Assembly: GCF_029714205.1 (NCBI RefSeq)
Contig: NZ_CP121648.1
Location: 4,031,001-4,095,000, forward strand
Source of the DNA: Methylobacterium sp. CB376
GTDB taxonomy: Bacteria; Pseudomonadota; Alphaproteobacteria; Rhizobiales; Beijerinckiaceae
Direction of reading: 5' to 3'
DNA length: 64,000 bases
This document shows, piece after piece, positions 25,906 to 36,223 of this stretch. The notes beneath the pieces are model-generated. The model ran no database searches. It was not told the origin of the DNA and worked only from the letters and a program-made list of their open reading frames with translations. Position 1 is the stretch's first letter. Each line of letters begins with the position of its first letter. The position numbers and the translations under genes are program-made.

Positions 25906-25960
25906 GCGCCTTCGGGCCTCAGCGGTGGCAATGGTCGCCACCGCTGAGGCCCGAAGGCGC
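25906..25960. repeat. perfect 24-bp inverted repeat (REP-like hairpin)
   Basis: Arms GCGCCTTCGGGCCTCAGCGGTGGC and its exact complement separated by AATGGTC, between the EamA and peptidase T genes (same strand). No T tract follows. May terminate or stabilise the EamA transcript. Confidence 0.75.
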
Positions 25961-26010
25961 GCCGAAGCGGTTATGCTCCCGGGCGCCCGCCCGGGCCGAG
26001 AGGAGCAACG

Positions 26011-27234
26011 ATGAGCATTCGCGCGCAGCTGGTCGAGCGGTTCTTCCGCTATGTCGCGGTTCCGAGCCAGAGCGACGCCGCCGCGGCGACGCTGCCGAGC
26101 ACGCCGGGCCAGCGCGACCTCGCGGCCCTGCTGGCCGCGGAGCTGCGCGAGATCGGGCTCGCGCGGGTGACCCTCGACGACGCCGCCATCGTGACGGCGC
26201 TGAAGCCCGGCACCCGGCCGGGCGCCCCGCGGATCGGCTTCGTCGCGCATCTCGACACGGTCGATGTCGGGCTCTCCCCGGTGATCCGCCCGCAGGTGCT
26301 GCGCTTCGACGGCCGCGACCTCTGCCTGAATGCCGAGCGGGACATCTGGCTGCGCGCCGCGGAGCACCCGGAGATCCTGCCCTGGCGGGGCCAGGACGTG
26401 ATCGTCGGCGACGGCACCAGCGTGCTGGGGGCCGACAACAAGGCCGCCATCGCGGTGATGATGACGCTGCTGGCGACGCTGGGCCCGGCGGACGCGCACG
26501 GCGACATCCTCGTCGCCTTCGTGCCCGACGAGGAGATCGGGCTGCGCGGCGCCAAGGCCCTCGACCTCGCGCGGTTCGCCTGCGATTTCGCCTACACGAT
26601 CGATTGCTGCGAGGTGGGCGAGGTCGTGCTGGAGACCTTCAACGCCGCCAACGGCGAGGTCGTGTTCACCGGGGTCAGCGCCCACCCGATGGCGGCCAAG
26701 GGCGTGATGGTCAACCCGCTGCTGATGTCGCAGGACTTCATCGCGCAGTTCGACCGGGCAGAGACGCCCGAGCGCACCGCGGGCCGCGAGGGCTATTACT
26801 GGTTCAGCGGGATGGTGGCGAACGACAGCGAGGCGCGGCTCCAGGTCCGGATCCGGGACTTCGACCGGGACGCCTTCGCGGCCCGCAAGGCGCGGGTGGA
26901 GCGGGAGGCCGCCCGCGTCGCCGCCCGCTACCCGACCGGCCGCGTGGCCTGCCGCCTGGACGACGTGTACGGCAACATCCGGGACTCGCTCGGGGACGAC
27001 CGGCGGGCGGTGGACCTGCTGTTCTCCGCGCTGGCGGCGCTGGAGATCACCCCGAAGCTGATCCCGATGCGCGGCGGCACCGACGGGTCGGCCCTCTCGG
27101 CGCGGGGCGTGCCGACGCCGAACTTCTTCACCGGCGCCTGCAATTTCCACTCGCGGTTCGAGTTCCTGCCGGTTCCCGCCTTCGAGGCCTCCTTCAAGGT
27201 CGCGCGCACGATCTGCCGGCTCGCGGCCGCCTGA
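26011..27234 (+). CDS. pepT: peptidase T (tripeptide aminopeptidase)
   Basis: 407 aa M20B metallopeptidase that removes the N-terminal residue of tripeptides. Metal ligands visible: HLDTVD (H80, D82), LGADNKAAIAV, VPDEEIGLRG (catalytic Glu-Glu), the dimerisation domain with GVSAHPMAAKGVMVN, and the late His in FTGACNFHSRFE. Length equals that of known PepT. Ribosome site GAGAGGAG. Confidence 0.95.
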   Translation: MSIRAQLVERFFRYVAVPSQSDAAAATLPSTPGQRDLAALLAAELREIGLARVTLDDAAIVTALKPGTRPGAPRIGFVAHLDTVDVGLSPVIRPQVLRFDGRDLCLNAERDIWLRAAEHPEILPWRGQDVIVGDGTSVLGADNKAAIAVMMTLLATLGPADAHGDILVAFVPDEEIGLRGAKALDLARFACDFAYTIDCCEVGEVVLETFNAANGEVVFTGVSAHPMAAKGVMVNPLLMSQDFIAQFDRAETPERTAGREGYYWFSGMVANDSEARLQVRIRDFDRDAFAARKARVEREAARVAARYPTGRVACRLDDVYGNIRDSLGDDRRAVDLLFSALAALEITPKLIPMRGGTDGSALSARGVPTPNFFTGACNFHSRFEFLPVPAFEASFKVARTICRLAAA

Positions 27235-27360
27235 GGGCCCCGGCGGCCCTGGATCGGCCCGCATCCCACCCCGGCCTCGCGCGGCGTCGGACATGAACTC
27301 GCGCGCCGGGTGATGTATCGGGAGCGCGCTGCGCCCGCGGCGCGACCCGACAGGAGCCCG

Positions 27361-28380
27361 ATGCCCTCGTCCCGACCCGGCTTCTGGATCGCCGCGCCCG
27401 CGCTGGGGGCGCTGGCGGGCCTCGCCTACGCGGCCCTCTCGGGCACCGGCCCGCTCTCGGAGCCGGCGCTCCGGGGCGCCCTGATCGGGTCGCCGATCCT
27501 GTTCTACGAGCGCGGGCTGCTGCTCGCGGCCTGGCGCGACCGGGTCCGCCGGGCCGCCACGCCCCTCTTCGCCGCGGCCACGGTCGCGACCTACGTGGCG
27601 ATGATCGTCCTCGGCAACGCGGCCGCCGGGACGCTGCTGCACCACGTCTTCGGCCTGATACCGAGCGCCCGCGCCGCCATGATGATGTCGCGGACCGGCT
27701 TCCTCTACGCGCTCGCGATCTCGGTGCTGATCGCCTTCGTGTTCCGCGTCCGCGACCTGATCGGCCCGCGGGTCTTCGCCAACCTGCTGATCGGCCGCTA
27801 CCACCGGCCGATCAGCGAGGAGCGCATCTTCCTGTTCCTCGACGTGTCCGGCTCGACGCGCTTCGCCGAGGAGCGCGGCGACCTCGCGGCGCAGCAATAT
27901 CTCGGCGAGATCTTCAGCGCGCTCGCCCTGCCGGTCCATCGCTCGCGCGGCTCGATCGACGACTATGTCGGGGACATGGCCCTGGTGAGCTGGACCCTGG
28001 CGCAGGGCAGCCGCGACGCCGCCTGCCTGCGCTGCGTCTTCGATTTCGCCGCCCGCCTCGCCGCGGACGCCGCCTCCTGGGAGTCGCGGTTCGGTCAGGT
28101 GCCGGGCTTCCGCGCGGCCCTGCATTGCGGCTCGGTCGTCACCGCCGAGATCGGCCTGGAGCGGCACAAGATCGCGTATTTCGGCGACACCCTGAACACG
28201 ACGAGCCGCCTCGAGGCGCTCGCCAAGGAGCTCGGGGTCACGGTGCTGGTCTCCGGCGACCTGCTCGACCGGCTCGGCCCGCTCCCGCCCGACCTCCTGG
28301 CCGAGGATCTCGGCGCGCATGCCCTGCGCGGCCGCCACGAGCCGCTCCGGGTCGCCTGCGTGCGCGCCCGGCCGGCGTGA
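27361..28380 (+). CDS. membrane-bound class III adenylate/guanylate cyclase
   Basis: 339 aa. About four transmembrane helices occupy residues 5-135 (FWIAAPALGALAGLAYAAL, VATYVAMIVLGNAA); then a class III catalytic domain. Metal-binding FLDVSGSTRFAEERGD and DDYVGDMALVSW, and the transition-state pair in FGDTLNTTSRLEALAKELG are intact, so it should be active. ATG 27361 is preferred over upstream in-frame starts because of AGGAG 5 bp before. Similar proteins in rhizobia and Methylobacterium are common; the signal is unknown. Confidence 0.87.
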   Translation: MPSSRPGFWIAAPALGALAGLAYAALSGTGPLSEPALRGALIGSPILFYERGLLLAAWRDRVRRAATPLFAAATVATYVAMIVLGNAAAGTLLHHVFGLIPSARAAMMMSRTGFLYALAISVLIAFVFRVRDLIGPRVFANLLIGRYHRPISEERIFLFLDVSGSTRFAEERGDLAAQQYLGEIFSALALPVHRSRGSIDDYVGDMALVSWTLAQGSRDAACLRCVFDFAARLAADAASWESRFGQVPGFRAALHCGSVVTAEIGLERHKIAYFGDTLNTTSRLEALAKELGVTVLVSGDLLDRLGPLPPDLLAEDLGAHALRGRHEPLRVACVRARPA

Positions 28381-28407
28381 GGCCGCGGATCCGAGAAAGG
28401 CACCCCG

Positions 28408-29544
28408 ATGAACCCTGAGACGGCGGACCGAGTCCTGATCGGCGGCGGCGGCATCGCGGGCCTCGCCGTCGCGCGGGCCCTGCACCGGCGCGGCATCCCC
28501 TCGCTCACCCTGGAGCGGCGGGACGAGCCGGCCGCGGCCGGGCTCGCCATCAACCTGCCGGGCAACGCGGTCCAGGCCCTGGACGCGCTCGGCCTCGGGG
28601 AGGAGCTGCGCGGTCTCGGCCAGCCCCTGGCGCGGCGCGAGTACCGCGACGCGGCGGACCGCCTGATCTTCCGCGTCGACGAGGAGGCGTTCTGGGGCGC
28701 GCGGGCGCGGCCCCGCTGCCTGCGGCGCGCCGACCTCCTGCGCGTGCTGCGGCGCGGCCTGCCGGAGGAGGCGGTGCGGCAGGGGCGCGGCCTCGCGGCG
28801 GTCCGGCAGGATCCGGGCGGCGTCGCGGCGGTGCTGAGCGACGGCACGGCCGAGACGGGCGGCCTCCTGGTCGGGGCGGACGGCGTGCACTCGACCGTCC
28901 GCCGCGCCGTGTTCGGGGGCGCGGCCCCCGAGGCGGCGCGACTCGCCGGGGCGAGCTGGCGCTTCATGATCCCCAATCCGGGGGTCGAGGCCTGGACGCT
29001 CTGGAGCGGAGGCGGCGGCCTCTTCCTGCTCATCCCGGTCGACCGGGACGAGGCCTACGGCTGGGTCGCGGTGACCGGCGCCGCGCCGGCGGGCGACGCC
29101 CTCGGATCCGTCGCGCCCGTCTTCGCCCGCTTTCCCCGGCGGGTGCGCGAGGCGCTCGCGGCCGCGCTCGCGCGGCCGTCCTCCCTCCATCACTCGCCGC
29201 TGGAGGAGGTGCGCGCGCCGCGCTGGCACGCCGGCCGGGTGCTGCTGGCGGGGGATGCGGCGCACGCGACCGCGCCGGTCTGGGCGCAGGGGGCCGCCCT
29301 CGCCCTGGAGGACGCGCTGGTCCTGGCGCGGGTGCTGGACCGCCCGGCGGCGGCGTGGGGCGAGGCCGGCGCCGCCTACGAGCGGCTGCGGCGCCCCCGC
29401 GTGGCCCACGTGCAGGCCATGACCGACCGGATGTCGCGCGCGGCCCGGATGCCGGACCTGGCGAGGCGCCTGCTCCTGCCCTTCCTCGGGCCGCGCAGCT
29501 ACCGGGCGACCTATGGGCCCCTGCGCCGGCCGGTCACCGGCTGA
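28408..29544 (+). CDS. FAD-dependent monooxygenase (PHBH/UbiH-like)
   Basis: 378 aa. Rossmann motif GGGGIAGLAVARALHRRGI at the N-terminus, the DG motif LLVGADGVHSTVRR in the middle, and LLAGDAAHATAPVWAQGAAL for the ribityl contact: a class A flavin hydroxylase. Probable aromatic or related substrate; nothing in the neighbourhood identifies it. Inverted repeats with TGTCGCA start 14 bp after its stop. Confidence 0.87.
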   Translation: MNPETADRVLIGGGGIAGLAVARALHRRGIPSLTLERRDEPAAAGLAINLPGNAVQALDALGLGEELRGLGQPLARREYRDAADRLIFRVDEEAFWGARARPRCLRRADLLRVLRRGLPEEAVRQGRGLAAVRQDPGGVAAVLSDGTAETGGLLVGADGVHSTVRRAVFGGAAPEAARLAGASWRFMIPNPGVEAWTLWSGGGGLFLLIPVDRDEAYGWVAVTGAAPAGDALGSVAPVFARFPRRVREALAAALARPSSLHHSPLEEVRAPRWHAGRVLLAGDAAHATAPVWAQGAALALEDALVLARVLDRPAAAWGEAGAAYERLRRPRVAHVQAMTDRMSRAARMPDLARRLLLPFLGPRSYRATYGPLRRPVTG

Positions 29545-29557
29545 GCGCCGCCGCGCG

Positions 29558-29598
29558 GCTGTCGCAACCTGCGACAGCCGCAACAGCTGTCGCAGGTT
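29558..29598. promoter_or_regulatory. TGTCGCA inverted-repeat cluster upstream of the aldehyde dehydrogenase
   Basis: TGTCGCA-ACC-TGCGACA (29560-29576) and a third TGTCGCA (29588-29594); the same bases also form 13-bp arms 29566-29578 / 29586-29598. Located about 165 bp before a sigma-54-like promoter, as expected for an enhancer-binding protein. Motifs of this form are, from memory, reported for AcoR/MimR-type activators; assignment is inference. It could instead act as a terminator of the monooxygenase gene. Confidence 0.55.
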
Positions 29599-29739
29599 CG
29601 GCCGCGCGACCGCCCCCGACCCGGCCGGGACCCAACCCGGGTCTTGCCCGGCACGCTCCCCGCATGACCCCGCGGCCGTGAAGCATTGCCAGGGACTTAC
29701 CGCGTCGCAAGATCCGGCGGCGGGGCGGCGGCGGCGGCC

Positions 29740-29755
29740 TGGCACGCGGGCTGCT
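29740..29755 (+). promoter_or_regulatory. sigma-54-like promoter of aldehyde dehydrogenase gene
   Basis: TGGCACG-CGGG-CTGC-T matches the RpoN consensus with one change (C for the first T of TTGC); spacing between GG and GC is right. Start codon is 57 bp downstream. Confidence 0.6.
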
Positions 29756-29811
29756 CAGGACAGGACGGCTCGCCCCGCACCCGACGAGGGCGACGATCCT
29801 GGGAGGACACC

Positions 29812-31332
<1,521 letters not shown>

Positions 31333-31342
31333 GACCCCGCTC

Positions 31343-31368
31343 CCCCGCCGGCCTTCGGGCCGGCGGGG
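31343..31368 (+). terminator. intrinsic-like terminator after aldehyde dehydrogenase
   Basis: Perfect 11-bp stem CCCCGCCGGCC / GGCCGGCGGGG with a stable TTCG tetraloop, followed by ATTTC. Ten bp after the stop. Confidence 0.75.
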
Positions 31369-31373
31369 ATTTC

Positions 31374-31401
31374 GGGGAGCCGCGCGCCCGCGCGGCTCCC
31401 C
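31374..31401 (+). terminator. second tandem hairpin after aldehyde dehydrogenase
   Basis: GGGGAGCCGCGCG paired with CGCGCGGCTCCCC, 2-nt loop, 5 bp after the first hairpin. Tandem terminators insulate the strongly regulated aldehyde dehydrogenase. Confidence 0.6.
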
Positions 31402-31440
31402 CTTCCACGCCTTGGCAATTCCTCTCAGGTGAGCGCACCG

Positions 31441-31728
31441 ATGGCGTTCCGGCCGAGCAATCCCTCCATCCCGACGAAACTCGAGCGCAAGGCCCTCCGC
31501 GCGCTGCTGCACGCGGAATGGGCGTCCATCGCGCAGGTCTATTCCGGCCCCAAGACCCACGCCGACCTCGTGGCGAAGGGCTGGATGGAGTACCTGCCCG
31601 GGTCCACCGACCGGGTGCGGATCACCGGCCCGGGGCGGGCCGCCTACAACCGCCCGATCCCGGCCCGCGGCCAGCGCCGCCTCGACCGGCCGGCGGAGGG
31701 CGGGGCCTTCGCGATCCCGGGGCTCTGA
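31441..31728 (+). CDS. small hypothetical protein, 95 aa
   Basis: Begins MAFRPSNPSIPTKLERKALR, includes AEWASIAQVYSGPKTHADLVAKGWME and VRITGPGRAAYNRP; the last part resembles a winged-helix-like end (RITGPGRAAY as in MarR/PadR-type beta wings). No clear domain hit recalled. ATG 31441 has AGGTGA 8 bp upstream, so is preferred over GTG 31429. Isolated unit after two terminators; function unknown. Confidence 0.6.
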   Translation: MAFRPSNPSIPTKLERKALRALLHAEWASIAQVYSGPKTHADLVAKGWMEYLPGSTDRVRITGPGRAAYNRPIPARGQRRLDRPAEGGAFAIPGL

Positions 31729-31792
31729 CGGCCGACGGCCCTTCGGGCGGGTCCATCAGCCACTCGGCCGGGGGGCGCCGCCCCGCGCCCCG

Positions 31793-32947
31793 TCACATCC
31801 GGCCGATCGCGATCCCCGTGAAGGTCTGGTTGAGGTGGGTCGATCGGTACTGCTCCCCGAACGTCTCGAAGCCGACCACACCGTACTTCCGATAGAGTTC
31901 CGAGATCGGGTGTCGGATCTGGTGCATCTCGGCGTCGAGCCGGCGCAGCACGCACTCGAAGCCGATCACGAGGTCGAGGCCGCCCAGGCGCGCGTCGAGG
32001 TCGACCAGAGCCTCCTCGGTCGAGGCCAGGAGGTCGCGCTGGCGCGCCAGGGTCAGCACCACCCCCTCGTCGATCGCGCAGAACAGGCCGAGCGAGCCGT
32101 CCGGGTTGAGGCGGCGGATCGCGCGGCAGAAATAGTCGCCCCCCACCCGCACCACCAGCGGGTGGGTCGCGAAGGTCATCGGCGAGAGCTCGCCCGGGCG
32201 CAGGCCGACCGCGCGCGCGTACTCGGCGGCCGCCGGCTCGGCGTTGAGCTCCCGCACCGTGCGGTTGGCCGCGTCGGTCTCGGTCACCACGAACTTCACC
32301 GGCGTCGGCTCGAAATTGTCGATCTTGAAGATCTCGACCGGGTAGGTCGTCTCCACGACCGCCACCACGGCGGCGTTGCGGTACGCCTGCCCGTCGTGGA
32401 TCAGCGCGGTGCGCGAGAAGGTCAGGGCGTCGCCGGCCGAACCGCCCACCAGGGGGATGGCGTCGAGGCCCCAGGCCACCGCGGAGATGACCCTCTCCTC
32501 CGCGTGGGTGCGGCCGTCGATCAGCGACAGGGCGAAGCGGTGCAGCGGGACGGGGGCGGCCTGGCCGAGCCGCGCGCGCAGCCCACGCATCGCCGCGACC
32601 GTCGCCTCCCCGTCGAGGCAATCGATGCCGGTGAGGACCGTCGAGACCACGCGGAAGCCCTCGCGCGGGAAGGCGACGGCGACGAGACCCCGCTCCAGGC
32701 CGCCCGCGGCGCAGATCTCTCCCGAGGCGGTGCAGCCCGCGACCCCGATGCCCGGAAACCGGGTCCGCAGCGCCTCGGCCAGGGCGGCGGCGTCGTATTC
32801 CGCGGAGAAGAACACCAGGAGGTGGCCGACCTCGTCCCGGTCGAGGGCGGCGGCGATGGCCTCGGCCGCCTGCGCGGCCCCGTCCGCCTCGGTCCACGCC
32901 GTCTGCACGCCGCAGGCATGCGCCCGCATCGGTCGTCCCGTGCCCAC
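31793..32947 (-). CDS. FIST-domain protein (possible sensor)
   Basis: 384 aa. FIST_N (LLVFFSAEYDAAALAEAL, VAGCTASGEI, GLVAVAFPREG) and FIST_C (VRELNAEPAAAEYARAVGL, PDGSLGLFCAIDEGVVL, GFECVLRRLDA). FIST proteins are predicted small-ligand sensors and some (NosP) bind haem and nitric oxide. GTG 32947 is chosen because GGGAGG stands about 6 bp upstream. Transcribed in the same direction as ApbE, 133 bp downstream, so possibly part of that operon or with its own promoter in the AT-rich stretch near 33070-33100. Ligand not known. Confidence 0.88.
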   Translation of the reverse strand: MGTGRPMRAHACGVQTAWTEADGAAQAAEAIAAALDRDEVGHLLVFFSAEYDAAALAEALRTRFPGIGVAGCTASGEICAAGGLERGLVAVAFPREGFRVVSTVLTGIDCLDGEATVAAMRGLRARLGQAAPVPLHRFALSLIDGRTHAEERVISAVAWGLDAIPLVGGSAGDALTFSRTALIHDGQAYRNAAVVAVVETTYPVEIFKIDNFEPTPVKFVVTETDAANRTVRELNAEPAAAEYARAVGLRPGELSPMTFATHPLVVRVGGDYFCRAIRRLNPDGSLGLFCAIDEGVVLTLARQRDLLASTEEALVDLDARLGGLDLVIGFECVLRRLDAEMHQIRHPISELYRKYGVVGFETFGEQYRSTHLNQTFTGIAIGRM

Positions 32948-33080
32948 CAGGCCCCTCCCTGACGGAACCGGCCCGGGCCGATCCCCGCCGCGCGCCGGCC
33001 CGTCGGCCGCGCCGCTTCCGGCTTCGCCACAGGCTGCGCGAGAACGGCGGCCGCCGCAAGCCGGGCATGATCAGTTAAAA

Positions 33081-34043
33081 TCAGATCTTTGCAATGAAAT
33101 GTCCTGAACAACCGGAGTAACGGGCGAGCAGGGCCCGGGCCCCCGTCTCGCCCAGGACCATCGCGGCGGTCGACAGCCCGTCCGCCAGCAATCCCGACGG
33201 GGCCAGGACGGTGACCGAGGCGAGGTCGGGGGGCGAGGCGCGGGTGGCCGGATCGACGATGTGGTGGTGGCGGAAATCCGGCGTGAAGGCGGTGGCGTAG
33301 TCGCCCGAGGTCGCGGCGAAGCCCGCGAAGGGCGCGACCGTCGCCGCGAGGGTGCGGGCGCGCCGCGGATGGGCGATCCCGAGCCGCCACGCCGACCCGT
33401 CCGCCCGGTGGCCGGCCGCGCCCAGCTCGCCCGTGTCGATGAGGGCGTCCCGCACGCCGCGGCGCGCCAGGGCCGCCATCACCCGGTCGGCGGCGTAGCC
33501 CTGGGCGATCCCGTTCAGCGTCAGGGCCGCGCCCGGCCGGAGCAGGCGCAGGCTGTGCCCGTCGATCCGGACCTCGCGCCAGTCGACGAGGGCGCCGGCC
33601 CGCGCGAGGGCGGCGGGGGTCGGGCGCGCCCCGCGCGCCGCCGCCTCGGCCCAGGCCTGCCAGAGCGGCTGCACGGTCGGGTCGAAGGCCCCCGCGCTCG
33701 CCGCCGCGAGGTCGAGGGCGAAGCGCGCGAGCGCGAGCAGGTGCGGGTCGGCCCCGTCGAGCCGGCCCTCCCGGTTGAGCCGCGACAGGGCGCTGTCGGC
33801 GCGAAACAGGCTCGCGGCGCGCTCCACCGCCCGGATCTCCGCGAAGCCCTCGGCGAGGGCCGCCTCGAGGGCGGCCGCGTCCGGCCCCGCGAGCGTGAGA
33901 GACACGGTGGTCCCGAAGGCGAGCCCGGCCCGGCTCGCGGTGCGCAGCCCCCGCGCCCGGGCGAGGGCGAGGAGGCCGGCCCCGCCGAGCCCCGCGAGGG
34001 CCCCGGCGGCGCCGACGAGGAGGCGGCGCCGGCCCGGCCTCAC
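33081..34043 (-). CDS. apbE: FAD:protein FMN transferase (ApbE family)
   Basis: 320 aa. Attaches FMN from FAD to a threonine of a partner flavoprotein in the periplasm. N-terminal Arg-rich, hydrophobic export signal (RRRLLVGAAGALAG). ApbE motifs: FGTTVSLTLAGP, FRADSALSRLNREG, GIAQGYAADRVM and DTGELGAAGHR, with IVDPATRAS metal-binding end. GTG start overlaps the stop of the NosR-like gene; the presumed target with a flavinylation motif is thus the product of that gene. Confidence 0.92.
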   Translation of the reverse strand: MRPGRRRLLVGAAGALAGLGGAGLLALARARGLRTASRAGLAFGTTVSLTLAGPDAAALEAALAEGFAEIRAVERAASLFRADSALSRLNREGRLDGADPHLLALARFALDLAAASAGAFDPTVQPLWQAWAEAAARGARPTPAALARAGALVDWREVRIDGHSLRLLRPGAALTLNGIAQGYAADRVMAALARRGVRDALIDTGELGAAGHRADGSAWRLGIAHPRRARTLAATVAPFAGFAATSGDYATAFTPDFRHHHIVDPATRASPPDLASVTVLAPSGLLADGLSTAAMVLGETGARALLARYSGCSGHFIAKI

Positions 34044-36223
34044 GCCGTCTCGGCCGGGGCCGGCCGGGGCCGCGCCGGGTGCTTGTGGCCCGGGTACTTG
34101 CGGGCCGGATGCTTGCGCGCCAGGATCGCCGGCACGCATTGCCGGGGATCCTGGATGATCGTGACGCAGTCCATGCACTGGAAGCACTCCGCGTAGTCGA
34201 TGCGGCCGCTCGGCGCGATGGCGCCGTAGCGGCAGCGCACGCGGCAGAGCTGGCAGGGGCTGCCGCATTCGGGCCGGCGCGGGATCCAGTCGAGGAGCCG
34301 CAGGCGGCCGAGCAGCGCGAGGCCCGCGCCGAGCGGGCACAGGTAGCGGCAGAAACCCTTGTAGACGAAGAGGTTGAGGAGCAGGAGGGCGGCCGCGTAG
34401 GCGCAGAAGGGCGCGCCCCGGACGAAGCCGAGCGTGATCGCGGTCTTGAACGGCTCGGCCTCGGCCAGGGCATCCGCCAGGGGGGCCGAGAGGGCGGCGC
34501 TCGCCAGGATGGCGGCGAGGAGGAGGTGCTTGAGCCGGCGCAGCGCCCGGTCCGCGGCGGGGCCCGGGACGCGCGGGCGCAGGCGCAGGGGACGGGCGGC
34601 GGCGGCCGCGAGTTCCTGCAGCGCCCCGAAGGGGCACAGCCAGCCGCAGAAGGTGCCGCGGCCCCAGACCGCGAGCGTCGCCAGGGCGAAGCCCCACAGG
34701 AGGAGCGAGGGCGGGTCGTAGAGGAGGAAGCTGAGGTCGCCCGTGACCGTCGCGGCGCGCACGAGGCCGATCAGGGTGACGACCGAGAGCTGCGCCTGCG
34801 CCACCCAGCCGATCACCACGAGGGTGAAGGCGAGGTAGGCGAGGCGGAAGGCCGCGAAGGGCCGGGGACGGGCCGCGAGGCCGCGCGGGCGCGCGAGCAC
34901 GGCGACCAGGAGGGCGAGGGCGGCGCCGATCAGCGCGAGGTCCGCCGCCCGCGCTCGCCACGGCTCGGTCCAGGTCGCGGGTTCCTCCGGCGCCTCCCGG
35001 ACGAAGAGGTCGGGCGGCAGGGCGTAGTCGGCGGCGACCTCCCGGGTCGCGCGCTCGGGGAAGATCTGGCCCTTCTCGCGGGTGATCCGCAGGGTCAGGC
35101 TCCAGGGCGCCGAGGGGTCGAAGCCCGCCTCGGGGGCGATCCTCAGGATCGACCAGGGCCCCTCCGGCATGCCGGGCGGTCCGGCGCCGCGGCGCTCGAT
35201 GGCGAGGTCGCGGGCGGTCACCCCGAGCCCGCGCTGGCCGAGGCCGAAGCGCTCCGGGATCGCGCCGAGCACGAAGTCCTCGCCGAGCGCGCTCCAGGCC
35301 CCGGCCGACAGGACCAGGACCGCGTGGGCGCCGGGGCCGATCTCGGCCATCAGCGCCGCGTGCCGCGCCTCGCCGAGCAGCGCGCGGCCGATGGTCGGCA
35401 GGTTGAGATAGGCGAGGTAGATCTCCGCGAAGGGCGCGTCGGGCGCGGCCGGCGCCGGGCCCTCGAAGCCCGATCCCGCGAAGGCCGCCTCGACGGCCCG
35501 GTGCGTGGGCGCGAAGCGCCGCACGAAGCCGCGGGCGAGGAGCGCGTCCCAGGTCAGGCTCTCGACGGGGCCGGGCCGCGCCTCGACGCGCAGGGCCGCG
35601 CTCTGGCCGGCGCCGAAGCCGAGCTTGGCGCGCGCCACGGCGAGGGAGGCGGCGAGCAGCGATTCGTTGATGACCCGGGTCGAGGCGGTCGCCATCGACA
35701 CCCCGTCCACCGTGGAGGCGGGCGGGGCGCCGTTGGCCCGCGCGTTGGCGCGCCCGACCCGGATCGGCCGCCGGGCCGACATCCCCCCATATTGCGCGAC
35801 GAAGGCGAAGAGCGGCCCCTCGCCGAGCCCTTCCAGGAAGACCGGCTCGCGGTGCGAGAGCACCCGCACGTCCCGGAAGCTGCCGTCGGGCGCCAGCGCG
35901 ACCAGCAGGTTCGGCGGCGTGCCGCCGAAGCCCGGGATCGGCGCGAGGTCGGCCGATTCGTACGCGTAGGCGAAGACGTCGTAGCGGCCCGCCTCCTGCT
36001 TGAGGATCGGCCAGACCGGCAGGGCGTCGTCGCGCTCGCCGACCACGAGGGGAGGGGGGAAGAGCCGCTCCAGCCCGGCCCGGTCGAGGGTGCCGGCCCC
36101 GGCCGCGGCGGGGAGCCAGAGGGCGAGCAGCGGGGCGAGGAGGCGGATGGCGCGCCGCGCCGCCCTCACGGCCCGTGCGGGCCACGGCGGCGCCAGGGGG
36201 AGGCCGGCTGAGCCCCCCCTCAC
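34040..36223 (-). CDS. NosR/NirI-like membrane flavo-iron-sulfur protein
   Basis: 727 aa. N-terminal signal/TM, a periplasmic FMN-binding domain with DGVSMAT (173-179; T179 is the predicted site of covalent FMN), then about six transmembrane helices with two CP motifs (FCGWLCPFGAL, FCRYLCPLGAG), and a C-terminal polyferredoxin part with CGSPCQLCRVRC and CFQCMDC. This is the NosR/RnfD-NapH-type layout used to pass electrons across the membrane. Its gene overlaps apbE and the propeller gene by 4 bp each. In this alcohol-oxidation cluster it may feed or drain electrons for the quinoprotein or its maturation; no nitrous oxide reductase is near, so it is not true nosR. Confidence 0.85.
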   Translation of the reverse strand: MRGGSAGLPLAPPWPARAVRAARRAIRLLAPLLALWLPAAAGAGTLDRAGLERLFPPPLVVGERDDALPVWPILKQEAGRYDVFAYAYESADLAPIPGFGGTPPNLLVALAPDGSFRDVRVLSHREPVFLEGLGEGPLFAFVAQYGGMSARRPIRVGRANARANGAPPASTVDGVSMATASTRVINESLLAASLAVARAKLGFGAGQSAALRVEARPGPVESLTWDALLARGFVRRFAPTHRAVEAAFAGSGFEGPAPAAPDAPFAEIYLAYLNLPTIGRALLGEARHAALMAEIGPGAHAVLVLSAGAWSALGEDFVLGAIPERFGLGQRGLGVTARDLAIERRGAGPPGMPEGPWSILRIAPEAGFDPSAPWSLTLRITREKGQIFPERATREVAADYALPPDLFVREAPEEPATWTEPWRARAADLALIGAALALLVAVLARPRGLAARPRPFAAFRLAYLAFTLVVIGWVAQAQLSVVTLIGLVRAATVTGDLSFLLYDPPSLLLWGFALATLAVWGRGTFCGWLCPFGALQELAAAAARPLRLRPRVPGPAADRALRRLKHLLLAAILASAALSAPLADALAEAEPFKTAITLGFVRGAPFCAYAAALLLLNLFVYKGFCRYLCPLGAGLALLGRLRLLDWIPRRPECGSPCQLCRVRCRYGAIAPSGRIDYAECFQCMDCVTIIQDPRQCVPAILARKHPARKYPGHKHPARPRPAPAETA

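Noticed and set aside
25825..29745. 1306-residue open frame on the minus strand
   Set aside because: Antisense to four well-supported plus-strand genes; composition is Arg/Ala/Gly-rich as expected for shadow frames in very GC-rich DNA.
34079..36211. 710-residue plus-strand open frame
   Set aside because: Antisense of the NosR-like gene; no recognisable domain.
34040..36223. NosR of nitrous oxide reduction
   Set aside because: No nosZ, nosD, nosF or nosL nearby; neighbours are PQQ-dehydrogenase genes.
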